This document shows, piece by piece, positions 1 to 9,905 of a stretch of 64,000 nt of DNA (position 1 is the first letter of the stretch; each line of letters begins with the position of its first letter). Below the pieces are notes generated by a model that was not told where the DNA came from, made no database searches, and worked only from the letters and a program-made list of their open reading frames with translations. The translations under genes and the position numbers were made by a program. The stretch lies in the NCBI RefSeq assembly GCF_000247815.1, contig NC_021674.1:8172512-8236511 (forward strand). Direction: 5' to 3'. Origin of the DNA: Ficedula albicollis. Its lineage: Eukaryota > Chordata > Aves > Passeriformes > Muscicapidae.

Positions 1-61
1 TTCAGATGTGTGAAGTTTAACAAATTGCCTTGACTTTGCAACATAAAAACCCCTTTGTATT

Positions 62-1020
62 GCATCTCCAGCAGATGTACATTCAGAGGCTGGCTGAGCT
101 TTTCAAGCTGTGATATCTAACCCAGGTCAGCGAAATGGTTTTTATCTTTAGGAAAGATGCAGAGGTTGAGCATAACCAAGAGCTGTCATGGAGTGAATGC
201 CAGCATGAGGGCAGCTGCAAGGCTTTATTGCAGCAACGTTGGTGTGAAAGGAGGTGATTTCCCAACGATAAAGGCTCCAAGATGAGGCCTTCAAGAGCAG
301 GGCACTCAGGAGAGGCAGTAGTGGAAGCAGAAGAAAAAAGACCAAGTCTCTGTAGAAGCAGAGGCAGCTCAAGTTGTAAGAAAAGGTTAATGATGAACAT
401 GCCAAGATGTGTGAAGTGCTGGCTGTTGGTTATAAAAAAGATTAAAAAGGCAAAAGGGTGAAATGCAGACACAGTGAAGCTGAGGGCTCTGGTGTTGAAA
501 GGGACAAGATGTCTGGAGAGCTGTCCTCTAGGGGAAAAGCAACTGATCCCCTAAGACTCAGATGAGCAGGCAGACCAAAATCTTCTGTTGCAACTTCAAC
601 ACTGAAGGAACAGAGAAGAACTGAACAGTTGTATGATGGACACACCAGTGCAGACAGTGCAGATGTTTGTTGAAACAAATGGTCTGTTCAATCTAGAAGC
701 TGGAGCCAAAGTGGAAGGCATTTGTCAGGGAGAAATGGAGTCTTGATAGACAAGGGGATGTGCTTGGGAAGGAAGTAGAGAGGACACAGTTAAATGTCTC
801 CAAACAGCAAACATCTCAGGACATAGACCTGACCTGCAGGGCAGGAAGAGAAGGAAAAAAGCTCTGGGAGACAGTGGTGTAACAACATAGGAGGAAACTT
901 GACATTCAGGCTGTCAAAACAGAGCTGAAGAGGAGGAGGAACAGCTTGAAACTGGAGCTGATGCAGCTCAAAGATGTCATGCAGTAGTTGGGAAATGAAC
1001 CCAGAGCTCAAGGAGTGTCA
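62..1020 (+). pseudogene. decayed coiled-coil exon-like sequence, probably old NINL exon(s)
   Basis: Read on the + strand, this stretch gives pieces of hydrophilic, Glu/Lys/Gln/Leu-rich peptide that look like coiled coil. Examples are QRLAELFKL near 90-110 and KTELKRRRNSLKLELMQLKD near 920-980. Stops and frame changes break every frame, and no long open frame remains. It lies directly 5' of the NINL exons on the same strand. The likeliest reading is a former large coiled-coil exon of NINL that has degenerated, or a diverged exon duplicate. Low-complexity purine bias alone could also give such peptides, so confidence is modest. Confidence 0.35.
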
Positions 1021-3045
1021 GGCTTGAGTGCAAAGGTAGTTTGAAGAACTAATATGCTTCTGCAAAGAAAAAGCAGATGCCTTGTGAGTCACAAGGCTGC
1101 TTAACACCCTGATGATGCTGAACCCTGCATGTTCTAACAGCAGCCTTGTTCTGCTGCTCACATGAAGTGGATACTTCCAGTTAATATATATTACTGAGCA
1201 CATGCAGACAAATGCAAAAGCTATATTATGTCTTTACTGACTGTGGGAGCGTGGTCAGGGAGCTGAGATGTGCTGCTGTGGGTGGCTGCACACTCATCTC
1301 CTCTGCCTTGCACATGGATGTTGGAGATGCCACAGGAAGCACAGCATGTGAATTCTGATGTAAAACTCGGATAGCATTTGCACTGAGGTGAGCAAACACC
1401 ACATGGACTGGTCCTTGTGCTTCAAGAAGAGAGGAAGAACTTCCTCCCACAGCTCCTGTGCGTGCACAGGCACTGCCACAAACTGCAATGCTGTCCTCCC
1501 TGCCAGGATGGATGGTCTGTTATCCTGCTCCTTCCCTTGAGGAATTTGGGTCCTATATGGCTCTGGTGTTTAGTAGCAGTTATTGGATAGGATTGTCTAA
1601 CACAGGACTAAGCTTCATTCCCACAAGTACCAGTATTATGGGAGAATGGGAATACCTGGAGTGGAAGGAGAATGGGAGACCAGAAGTACCTATAGAAGTG
1701 AAAGGACAATGAGGCCACCTTGGATTTGGGGTCAGAGCTGTTGTGTCCAGCACTGTAAAATCACAGAGGCCTCACAAACAAGCTGATTTCTCCAGACGTG
1801 GCTTTATTGCAGATGAGGGGTTGTTACCCTGAAATGAAGTCTTGGTGTGTCTTGATGAGTCAAGTCACTTTGTATCCACAGGACAGTAAAATAATTTTAG
1901 CCAGCTGGAAGCCACATAAATTCAGTCTGATGCTCTTTGTCCTTATTCCCCTTTATTTCCCTTCCCTTGAAGACCTGCTCCTTCTCTACTGTTGTCTCTT
2001 GATTGTCCCCACATGTTTTGCCTAAGTTATGGGGAGGTTTCTTCTTAGTTTTTTTTAGTCCTTGCTGTCATTGGAAACCAAATTGGAAAAGATCAGGGAG
2101 GCAGCACAGAATGCCAGAATAAACAGGGATTGTGCATGGTTTTCTCACTCTGCTGTCTCACCCTGCACAGACTTCAGCTGGCTGCTAGAGAACAGCTTGC
2201 TGAAGAGTTAACATGGGATGGATTTCTTCTTTAAGAAGCTTTAGATAGGTACTGGAGTCACCCACTGAACCATAAATCTGGGGAGAGACAGGTTTCTGGT
2301 GTGGATGATCCCAATCTGCTAAGATGTCCCTCTCATTGTTCTTCATCCCTTGATTTTTAGGCCTCTGAGAGCATGTCAGGACTTTGGATATCCTCAGGCT
2401 GTCTGCCCTGGGCTGGGCTGAGTCACCTGCTGGGGCAGAGGAACTTGACTCACTCCTGCATCAATTCAGGCCATTTCTGTTTTGGCTTGGCTTTGCCTCC
2501 AACTGTTGCTGGCCAAAACCAGATGTGGGACTACCCAAAACAGAGCTCTCCTCTGGGGGGCTGTGCTTTGCTGCTCTCTGATCTGAAGCTGATCCTATCC
2601 CTCTTTCAGCAGGAAAAACAGGAGTGAGTAAGGTAGAGAGAAGGTGGAGGAGCTGTCTGAAATAGCAGAGTTTACAGCATTGGTAAGAAGCCATTAACCC
2701 CAACTGCCAGCTTCTTGGCTGAAGGATTTAGAAGGATGAAAACTGCCTGTGTTCATAGAGGAGAGCAAAAATGCTCGTTACAAACATTTGAACCCAGTCT
2801 TGCTTTGAAGAACCAGCTGTATCTTTTAACCTGTAAAGCAGTGAAAACTTGTGTGACAAAAGCCACTGAAAGTCTTACAGAAGGGGGAAGCCTTTAATGA
2901 CTTTCACCACTTTCACTCTTTCTCCCTGAGATTTCTCTCACCCCCAGTCTCAAACCCACATGGCTCAGTCAGTCTTTGTTGCCTGTGTTCCCACCCCAAG
3001 CCTTTTGTGCATGATTTGTTGCTTTTTGTTCTCAATCTTTTCCAG
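1021..3045. other. intron-like sequence 5' of the first intact NINL exon
   Basis: I see no exon here with both convincing splice sites and a coiled-coil reading. A short GTG-started frame at 3007 merely runs into the exon at 3046. It is taken as intronic NINL sequence. Confidence 0.4.
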
Positions 3046-3297
3046 AGTGAGAAGGGCAAGGAGGAGCTCTCTCACCCAGATGTCAAGATGCACCAGCTGG
3101 GCTGTGAACCTCCTGAGCACAAGGCTGGTCACAGTGATGGCCCTGGCACTGCTCAACTGCAGAGCCAGAGGCTTCTGGAGGCTGAGTGGCAACGAGGAGC
3201 AGAGATTGCTGCAAGGCTGGAGCACCACCAGAGGCGTGCAGCATGTTGGATGGAGATGGAGCTGCTCCAACAGCAGCTCCAGGCCTCGCAGGAAAAG
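3046..3297 (+). CDS. NINL: NINL internal coding exon (84 codons)
   Basis: The acceptor ends TTTTCCAG before 3046 and the donor is AAAAG/GTGGGT after 3297. The exon is 252 bp and phase 0 at both ends. The peptide begins SEKGKEELSHPDV and ends ELLQQQLQASQEK. The second half is a clear heptad-type coiled coil with leucines and glutamines. The first 30 residues are less ordered (Pro, Gly, His). Confidence 0.75.
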
Positions 3298-5822
3298 GTG
3301 GGTGTCCTTCATTGGGTGGCAGACTGCTGAGTGCTCTCTGTGATGCTGGTATCTGAGTCCTGCCTGAGGCTGTGCTGGACTCCCTCCCCAGTCAGAAAAA
3401 AGTTGTCTTCTTCCTCTTTGTGGGGGGACAAAGGATTCTCCGTCCTGCTCAGATATGGCTGAAGCCAGTTCAGGTGCAGCTGGGGGAGGTCCTTGCTTGC
3501 TTGTACCTGTGATATCCCCCTTGTCCTGTGCAGGCTGGCTGGGCAGAGGGGATGGAGGCTGAGTGGAGGTGGCTCACACAGGGCTGCCTGGAGCTGTGGT
3601 TCCCCATGGCTCAGCTGACAGAGGAGCTGGAGGAGTGGTAGAATCAGATAAGGGTTGGGAAGGGATGACAGCAGCCAGCCAGGGCTTGTTGAGGGATGGG
3701 AAATGAGGTGGTCAGAGAAGAGTAACGTGGATCACCAGGATAGAGAGAGGAAAGCCAATGTGAGAAACCTTCCAATGTGTTAATATCCCTCTCCTGCACT
3801 CTACCCTGGGGACTGGCTTTCCAAAGTACAACTTACCCATGCCAGCCATTCCTAGGCAGCCCTAGTGCAAAGTTGGACCAGACCTGCTTCCCAGTACCAG
3901 GTTTGCCCTTTGCTGGTGACAGGAAGCAGAAGACATCAGTACAGGACATTTAGTAATTCACAGCTAGCCTGGGATGTGTCCAAGAACCCAGGTGAGCAGC
4001 CCCCTCTGTCTCTTGCCCTCGTGGCAGTTCTTGGTACCCTCCCAGAGAATCCCTCCAGCAACTCCTGCTCCTTGCTACTCAGCAAGGGGAGCATCTCTGA
4101 GTGAGGGTCTGTTTGTCTTCCTGCAGCTCTCAGTGCTCTCAATCCCTTGGTTTGCAGGCTGCCCAGTGAGCACCACTCCATGGTCCTGCAGCTCCTGTGC
4201 CCATGCTGGGGTGAGAGCTGAGGGTGCTGTCTAACCTCTCCTCTCCCCCAAAACACAGCCTGGGCCTGTCCCTTTGGTGGCTCAAAGCTGTCACCAGCTG
4301 TCAGCCTTTCTGTGTTACAGCTTTTCCCCCAAAACACAGCCTGGGCCTGTCCCTTTGTTGGCTCAAAGCTGTAACCAGCTGTCAACCTTTCTGTGTTACA
4401 GCTTTCGGTTTGCAGGCTGCCCAGTGAGCACCACTCCATGGTCCTGCAGCTCCTGTGCCCATGCTGGGGTGAGAGCTGAGGGTGCTGTCTAACCTCTCCT
4501 CTCCCCCAAAACACAGCCTGGGCCTGTCCCTTTGGTGGCTCAAAGCTGTCACCAGCTGTCAGCCTTTCTGTGTTACAGCTTTTGGAAGCCAAAGCAAGCC
4601 TGAGCCTGGCCCAGGCCCAGCACGCTGTGCAGTTGCAGCAGGCCAAGGCCCAGCTAAACAAAATGGTGCCAAAGAAGCAGTTTGAGCAGCTGCAAAACAC
4701 CTTGAGAGAGGAACAGTGCAAGACTCAGCAGCTGCAGGAAAGCCTCCAGCGGCAGGCTGAGCAAACCTGCAGGCAGCTGCTCAGGACCCAGGTGAGCAGG
4801 GAATTGCAGCTCAGTCAAGGGTGCTGTGAAGGGAACACTGCTGGCCTGGCAGCCTGGAAGGCAGCTGTGATTGAAGCCACCAGAGGTTTGGGGGAAGATG
4901 CTAGATATAAGGAACCCACATGGAAACCTTACCTTCAAATTCAGCTGCAACTTTAATTTTTAATGAATCCTCCAGTCACCACCCCGCACTCCAACAGGTG
5001 GATTTATCTCTAGGGCACTGAGAAACCAGGTGTTGGGTTTTTGTGAGTTTGCCTTCTAGGCAAATATAGGGCAAATTATAACCTAAGGAATTATGATGAG
5101 CAGGCACAAGGACTGCATCCAAGGAGATTTTGTCTCTCCCTGAGCTTTCCTGTACATGGCTGGGAGAGGGGAGGCCAATGGCTTATTTTTATAGAAAACA
5201 TTGCTGGAAAATCTGTGCCTTGTCTTAAAACTGGTTGGGTGCAGACCTAGGGAAGGTTGTGCTGTTCTAGACATCTGTCCCACTGCTCTTTGTATCCTGC
5301 AGCTCTGATGAACCCCCCCTGCTCTGCCTCAAGGAGTGTGAGGGTCCATGAACAGGGCCTTGGGGAAATGTACAGTGCAGGGTTGCCAGAGGCCAAGAGT
5401 GCTGGGACAACCCCAAGATAAGCTTTCTTGCCCCCTGCAGGAGGAACACGAGCAGCTGCTGCAGGCAGCTGTGGAGCAGGCAGAGGGGCTGGAACAGAGT
5501 CTGAGGAATGCTGAAGCTGTGCTGGCAGAGAGGGCAGCTCAGCTCAGAGATGCCCAGGTGAGTGCCAGAGTCCCTGCCCATGTGGTACCCCTGCATGGGA
5601 TGCTGAACCTGAAGCCTCCTGTCCCTGCTTTAGGCCCAACTCTCCAGGAACAAACTACTGATTGAAGAGCTCCGTGGAGAGAACAGGAGGTTTGCAGTGG
5701 CCCTGCAGGCTGCTGAGCTGAGGCAGAAGAGCATGGAGGAGAAGAACCAGCTGTTGGAGGAACAAGCCTCAGCTCTGAAGCAGCTTATTGGAAAAATCAC
5801 ACCAGCATCTCTGAGTGGGTGA
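3046..5822 (+). CDS. NINL: ninein-like protein, 3' part of gene (four exons)
   Basis: NINL is a centrosomal coiled-coil protein that helps recruit gamma-tubulin and anchor microtubules. Only the C-terminal part is here. Exons 3046-3297, 4579-4791, 5441-5557 and 5634-5822 are all in phase 0, so they join in one frame of 256 residues. The product is almost entirely Leu/Glu/Gln-rich coiled coil. It ends with a segment containing LLIEELRGENRRF, then QLLEEQASALKQL, then ITPASLSG and a TGA stop. From memory this resembles the human NINL C-terminus (a Leu/Ile-rich stretch before PAAL near the end). The neighbour GINS1 lies tail to tail, as I recall for human NINL and GINS1, which supports the assignment. 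The 5' exons, including the EF-hands, lie outside the window. NIN is the alternative paralogue, but the neighbour argues against it. Confidence 0.8.
3534..3638 (+). pseudogene. possible degenerate NINL exon with in-frame stop
   Basis: A good acceptor (CCTGTGCAG) is followed by 35 codons with coiled-coil character (EGMEAEWRW, then MAQLTEELEEW). The frame then meets TAG at 3639-3641. A weak GT donor overlaps that stop at 3638-3639. The flanking exons splice together in phase 0 without it, so it is probably skipped or dead. A chance acceptor is possible. Confidence 0.25.
4149..4583 (+). repeat. tandem duplication triplicating a splice-acceptor region
   Basis: A block starting GGTTTGCAGGCTGCCC occurs at 4149 and again at 4407 (period 258). 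Inside it, an 80-base segment from CCCCCAAAACACAG to GTGTTACAGCTTT occurs three times (about 4245-4324, 4326-4405 and 4503-4582). Each copy of that segment ends in the polypyrimidine tract and AG that serve as the NINL exon acceptor at 4578. Copies differ by only a few substitutions, so the event is recent. Confidence 0.9.
4158..4211 (+). other. candidate small exon, duplicated at 4416-4469
   Basis: A TTTGCAG acceptor and a GTGAGA donor flank about 54 bases in both copies of the tandem duplication. One frame reads LPSEHHSMVLQLL, which fits NINL-like coiled coil. However, it ends in phase 1, which does not match the phase-0 exon at 4579. It may be an old exon or a chance splice-site pair. Confidence 0.2.
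4579..4791 (+). CDS. NINL: NINL internal coding exon (71 codons)
   Basis: The acceptor is GTGTTACAG before 4579 and the donor is CCCAG/GTGAGC after 4791. It is 213 bp and phase 0 at both ends. The peptide starts LLEAKASLSLAQAQ, contains MVPKKQFEQLQNTLREEQ and ends RQLLRTQ. It is strongly coiled coil throughout, with regular Leu and Gln heptads. The acceptor lies in the last unit of a local triplication. Confidence 0.82.
4792..5440 (+). other. NINL intron
   Basis: This lies between the donor at 4792 and the acceptor ending at 5440. I see no further exon and no recognisable repeat. Confidence 0.6.
5441..5557 (+). CDS. NINL: NINL internal coding exon (39 codons)
   Basis: The acceptor is CCCCCTGCAG before 5441 and the donor is CCCAG/GTGAGT after 5557. 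It is 117 bp and phase 0 at both ends. The peptide runs from EEHEQLLQAAVEQAEGL to RAAQLRDAQ and is an uninterrupted acidic coiled coil. Confidence 0.82.
5634..5822 (+). CDS. NINL: NINL last coding exon with stop
   Basis: The acceptor is CTGCTTTAG before 5634. The 62 codons begin AQLSRNKLLIEELRGENRR and end KITPASLSG, followed by TGA at 5820-5822. The mix of long coiled coil and a short non-helical tail is what is expected of the ninein-like C-terminus. Confidence 0.85.
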   Translation, partial: AQLSRNKLLIEELRGENRRFAVALQAAELRQKSMEEKNQLLEEQASALKQLIGKITPASLSG

Positions 5823-7020
5823 TGGGGCATCTACAGTGACAGCCCCTGGTCCTGGCTGGGGCTGGTCAGGTGCAGAATGGGAGGTATGGCTGGGTTGGGA
5901 AATCAGCTTTGTCCTCTCTGGTCTTGCCAGGATTTTCCTGTGCAAAAAATAGCAGATGGGGAGCCTAGAGTCCTTTGAGGAAACTGGTCGTGTGGATATT
6001 TTCCAACTGAAAGCAGCAGCCTTGGTGCCTTTCTCAATGGCAGTGTGCTGTTTATGTCATGTCTGTCTCTGGGCAGCCATCTCACAGGGTTTTCTTTGGC
6101 AGTGTTTGGTGGTTATGCAGGTGCTCCCTCTCTGCAGAGGTTGATACTGGAGCCACAGTTACATCTTGGAAAGCCAGGGCAGAAGGGCTTGCAGGTCCCT
6201 ATGCCTGGCTCACTCTGAGCAGAAAGTCTGAGTTGTGGCATTAAAATGTTTGTAATGTTACAGCACCTCCTGCTATCCCCAGTCTGCTCTTTCAGTATTT
6301 CAGTAACTTTCCCCAACTGCTGCTGAGCATTTATTCCCAACAGCTCCTCCTAAAGCCTGAGCCTTGTTGCCTCTTCAGTGAGCAGGACAGAGCAATGCTG
6401 TAATATCCCAGGGATTTATCCTGTTCCTGCATTCTTCCCCAACTGTTTGCTTTTTTAGCTCCAGTCTGAAATGGGGGCTAAGCAAACCTCTAGTCTTACC
6501 CAGGGCTAATGTTTTTCCAAGTGTTTTCCCAGACACAGTGCAAGAGCTGAGCAGCTCCATTAGGAAGACCAGACAGGGAAAGCAGCTCTTCAGCCTTGTT
6601 CTGGTTTTGTGCTAACCAGAATCCTTAAAACCCTCTGCTCCCTTTCCCACCTCTACTCCAAATACCCTGTAGGCCCTGCCAGACCAGTGCTCTGGGATAA
6701 TAGATTCTTCAGAGGAACAGAGGCACAGACCAAGCACACTGGGAAAAACCCAGGGCCGTGACCCAGACTGCAGTGATCATTCACAAAGCACCTCAAGAAA
6801 CAACATTTATGGGTCTCTGATGGGGACAAGGCTTCAGGTCTAATCCTGGAAAGAACCTTGTGCAGCTTTATCTGACACTTGGAGGAGCAGTTCCACTGAG
6901 ATACTTAAATAAACTTAAATCACTCTGCAGGGTCAGGATGGGTTTGGCTGGAGAGCCAGATCAGACTGCTGAATGAACACCACATTAACTCTTAAAAACC
7001 CAAGAGACTGAGGCTGAAGG
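5823..7020 (+). other. NINL 3' UTR and short intergenic gap
   Basis: This begins after the NINL stop and has no exon-like reading. Candidate poly(A) signals on + are ATTAAA at 6240-6245 and AATAAA at 6908-6913. The GINS1 poly(A) signal lies only about 110 bases beyond the second one, on the other strand. Confidence 0.55.
6908..6913 (+). terminator. candidate NINL poly(A) signal AATAAA
   Basis: This is a canonical hexamer about 1.1 kb after the NINL stop and the best-placed signal before the convergent gene. An earlier weaker ATTAAA is at 6240. Confidence 0.45.
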
Positions 7021-7025
7021 AGTTC

Positions 7026-7031
7026 TTTATT
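7026..7031 (-). terminator. GINS1: GINS1 poly(A) signal AATAAA
   Basis: TTTATT on + reads AATAAA on -, about 350 bases downstream of the GINS1 stop at 7384. No other canonical signal lies closer to the stop in the sense direction. Confidence 0.6.
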
Positions 7032-7383
7032 TTGAAACTGTGGAGTTTTGCTGGCTTCTAGAGCCCAGCCAATTACTCCCACATGCACAGTGGGAACAAA
7101 GAACTACTTCAAACAAAATTGCATTCAGAAACTCTGGTTGTAGCTGTGGGGCTTGGATAATGCCCTTCCCCTCGCTATCCTGGCTCCCCAGGATTGCTGT
7201 ATTACCAGGGATTGCTGTATTACCAGCAGGCACCCTTTGCTCATGACGAGCTGTGGTTTTAAGGCATCAAAGGCTGTTAGGAGTGCAGAAATACTGAGGT
7301 GTCTGAAGTCCTGTACGCACCAGAGCTCAGTCCCCATCGTGGGCAGGCCACCAAGCAAGAGCTGTCCCTCCTGTGCTGCACAC

Positions 7384-7452
7384 TTAGGACAGAACGTGCT
7401 CCAGGACTCCTTGTCTGATCAACTGCTCGCACTTCCAGCGGGGTAAAAAGTG
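7384..7452 (-). CDS. GINS1: GINS1 last exon, coding part
   Basis: Acceptor CTGTGCAG, then 22 codons and TAA at 7386-7384. The peptide is [14 protein letters not shown] followed by GVLEHVLS. This is the conserved C-terminal B-domain tail that contacts CDC45/MCM in GINS structures (family knowledge). It starts in phase 0. Confidence 0.97.
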   Translation of the reverse strand, partial: HFLPRWKCEQLIRQGVLEHVLS

Positions 7453-9056
7453 CTGCACAGAAAAGACAGAAAAACCTTCCTTGAATTTTTTGGATTTGTT
7501 GCTGAACACAACCAGCTCTGTTTGTTGTGCTGTACATCTAGATCAGGCAGAGCTGCACTCTGGACCATGCAGACAGCACGTGCAAGGAGCTGTGTGTGCA
7601 GGGACTGGGAGGTTCTGCAGGGCCAGCATCAGCAGGGGGATGTCATGGGAGTGAAGGGGAAGGAAGAGAACAGGCTACACTTCTGCCACAGGTACCTGGC
7701 TGTTCTTCTTCAGCAGGATGGTAGTGCCATCATCGATCTCAAATTCCCCATGGTCTTTTAAACACCGCACCTGCAAAGTGGAAACACAGGTCTGTAAGAG
7801 TGCAAAGAAAAAAAAACAACCACCCCCTCCAGTTAACAGTCCTTAGCATGGGAGCATGGTGTCTAGTTAGTTAAGTTTCTGCAAAAATGTGCAAAAGCCT
7901 CTTACTGGATAACTCATCCCACCACAAACTCCCTGCAGACTAGAAATGCCATCTCTCAATATACTTTGTGCCCTCAGTAGAAGGAGTAAAATGCTGGCAG
8001 GCAGAGTAAAACACAGAAAGCTGTGGAAGTTTTGGAACTCTGAAAGGTTTTGCTTGATGAACTGACTTGGGATGGGGATGAAATGCTCGAAAACCAACAG
8101 TCAGGAAAATGTTTATTCACAGATAGAAACCAGAAATCTTGTACTTACTTCAATGTACAGGCTTTTAGGAGGTTTGATGTCCTGTGTGAGGTCCAGCCCC
8201 TCCTCTCCTCCTACTGACCTCATGTAGGTAGCCAGAGACTTTTTGTACCGATTGAACCACTCCACCTGTGGGCATTAGCCGGGTTGTAGCCACAGACAAT
8301 GAGTACACACAAGTAAGTATTTACAGAAAGACATGTTAGATCTCATGTTTATAGTGGGGGGAGGACTGCCCTGTTTTGACTATACTAAATAATCCATCAG
8401 GAGGATATATGGAAAGAGGGGAAGAATGTGAAACGAGGCTGACTCACTTCCTCAGCTGACATGTGGAACTGGATGGTGTTGGGCAGAACGCTGCCATACT
8501 CCCACCTCAGCGCTCGGATCCGTAGCAACCGGTCATACCTAGGGGAAGCAATGGGACAAACCCACCACCTCCGCTGAGGTGAGTGCTGGCAACACCCCCA
8601 GGCAACAGTGACAGCCAGTAATCTAAACTTTTAAAGAGCAGGAGGAAGCAGAGCCTTCTCTTTGTGGTGCTATCAGTAAGGAACACAAGGAGAGCCAGCT
8701 CCGCAGCTGGTGGAAAAGCCACCTGCCCGGGCCAGAGTCCCCGCACCCTGTCCCTGGGGACGCTGTGCAGGCAGGATGAGACGAGGGGAGGCGGGCACGC
8801 CCCGCCGCACTCACAGGTAAGCCAGGAGGCAGCGCTGGTTCCGGAGCAGGCAGCAGTGCCGGAACCGGATGAGGAAAATCAGGTCCGTGCGTCCCGACTT
8901 CGCTTCGGACCTGGGGGGTGAGGGGAAGAAGAAAGGGGCGTAGGGAGAGCTGCAGGCCGGGCATGACCGCCCGTGCCAGGCGCCAACTCACACGTCCGCC
9001 TGGTTCCGCTCGTACAGCGCCCGCATCTCCTCCAGCGCCTGCCGCATTTCCTCCGT
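7384..9056 (-). CDS. GINS1: GINS complex subunit 1 (PSF1), exons 2-7
   Basis: PSF1 is one of four GINS subunits. GINS joins CDC45 and MCM2-7 to form the CMG helicase at replication forks in the nucleus. Six exons on the - strand join in frame: 8992-9056, 8815-8910, 8448-8538, 8149-8265, 7696-7770 and 7384-7452. They give 170 residues plus stop. Human PSF1 has 196, so about 26 N-terminal residues (exon 1) are absent. Recognisable stretches include [35 protein letters not shown] and the C-terminal B-domain [17 protein letters not shown]. Splice phases match between all exons. Exon 1 should lie just upstream, where the window holds 213 C residues. Identification rests on close similarity to human PSF1 along the whole length, with no paralogue likely. 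Confidence 0.97.
7696..7770 (-). CDS. GINS1: GINS1 internal exon (25 codons)
   Basis: Acceptor TTTGCAG, donor CAG/GTACCT, phase 0 at both ends. It reads [15 protein letters not shown] then [10 protein letters not shown]. This is the beta-strand linker and start of the B domain of PSF1. Confidence 0.97.
8149..8265 (-). CDS. GINS1: GINS1 internal exon (39 codons)
   Basis: Acceptor CCCACAG, donor GAA/GTAAGT, 117 bp, phase 0 at both ends. It reads [17 protein letters not shown] and then [11 protein letters not shown]. It covers the last helix of the A domain and the linker. Confidence 0.97.
8448..8538 (-). CDS. GINS1: GINS1 internal exon (91 bp)
   Basis: Acceptor CCCCTAG, donor GAA/GTGAGT. The first base completes a Leu codon. 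It reads [19 protein letters not shown] then [11 protein letters not shown]. This is one of the most conserved parts of PSF1. Confidence 0.97.
8815..8910 (-). CDS. GINS1: GINS1 internal exon (96 bp)
   Basis: Acceptor CCCCCCAG, donor CCT/GTGAGT. It reads [18 protein letters not shown] then [13 protein letters not shown]. Human has a one-residue longer linker (SGGRSDL) at the start. Junction phases agree with the neighbouring exons. Confidence 0.95.
8992..9056 (-). CDS. GINS1: GINS1 exon 2 (65 bp)
   Basis: Acceptor GTTGCAG, donor GT/GTGAGT. It reads [19 protein letters not shown] then AD and the start of Val. It corresponds to the second exon of vertebrate PSF1. The region is GC-rich, unlike the downstream exons, as expected near the promoter CpG island. 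Confidence 0.93.
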
Positions 9057-9092
9057 CTGCAACAGCGGGCACAGTCAGCGGGAGCGGGCGGC

Positions 9093-9444
<352 letters not shown>

Positions 9445-9905
9445 CCTGTTTGCCCCGCTCCTCTGCCCTGTTTGCCCCGCTCCTCTGCCCTGTTTGCCCC
9501 GCTCCTCTGCCCTGTTTGCCCCGCTCCTCTGCCCTGTTTGCCCCGCTCCTCTGCCCTGTTTGCCCCGCTCCTCTGCCCTGTTTGCCCCGCTCCTCTGCCC
9601 TGTTTGCCCCGCTCCTCTGCCCTGTTTGCCCCGCTCCTCTGCCCTGTTTGCCCCGCTCCTCTGCCCTGTTTGCCCCGCTCCTCTGCCCTGTTTGCCCCGC
9701 TCCTCTGCCCTGTTTGCCCCGCTCCTCTGCCCTGTTTGCCCCGCTCCTCTGCCCTGTTTGCCCCGCTCCTCTGCCCTGTTTGCCCCGCTCCTCTGCCCTG
9801 TTTGCCCCGCTCCTCTGCCCTGTTTGCCCCGCTCCTCTGCCCTGTTTGCCCCGCTCCTCTGCCCTGTTTGCCCCGCTCCTCTGCCCTGTTTGCCCCGCTC
9901 CTCTG
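9445..9905. repeat. 22-bp minisatellite, about 21 copies
   Basis: The unit CCTGTTTGCCCCGCTCCTCT plus GC repeats head to tail with almost no variation for 461 bases. Because 22 is not a multiple of 3, several frames are open on both strands. The resulting Pro/Cys/Leu or Gly/Arg/Gln peptides are artefacts of the repeat. It lies about 400 bases upstream of GINS1 exon 2. Confidence 0.95.

Noticed and set aside
3936..4721. 261-codon - strand frame with internal repeats
   Set aside because: It is antisense to NINL exon sequence and the local triplication, which explains its repeats.
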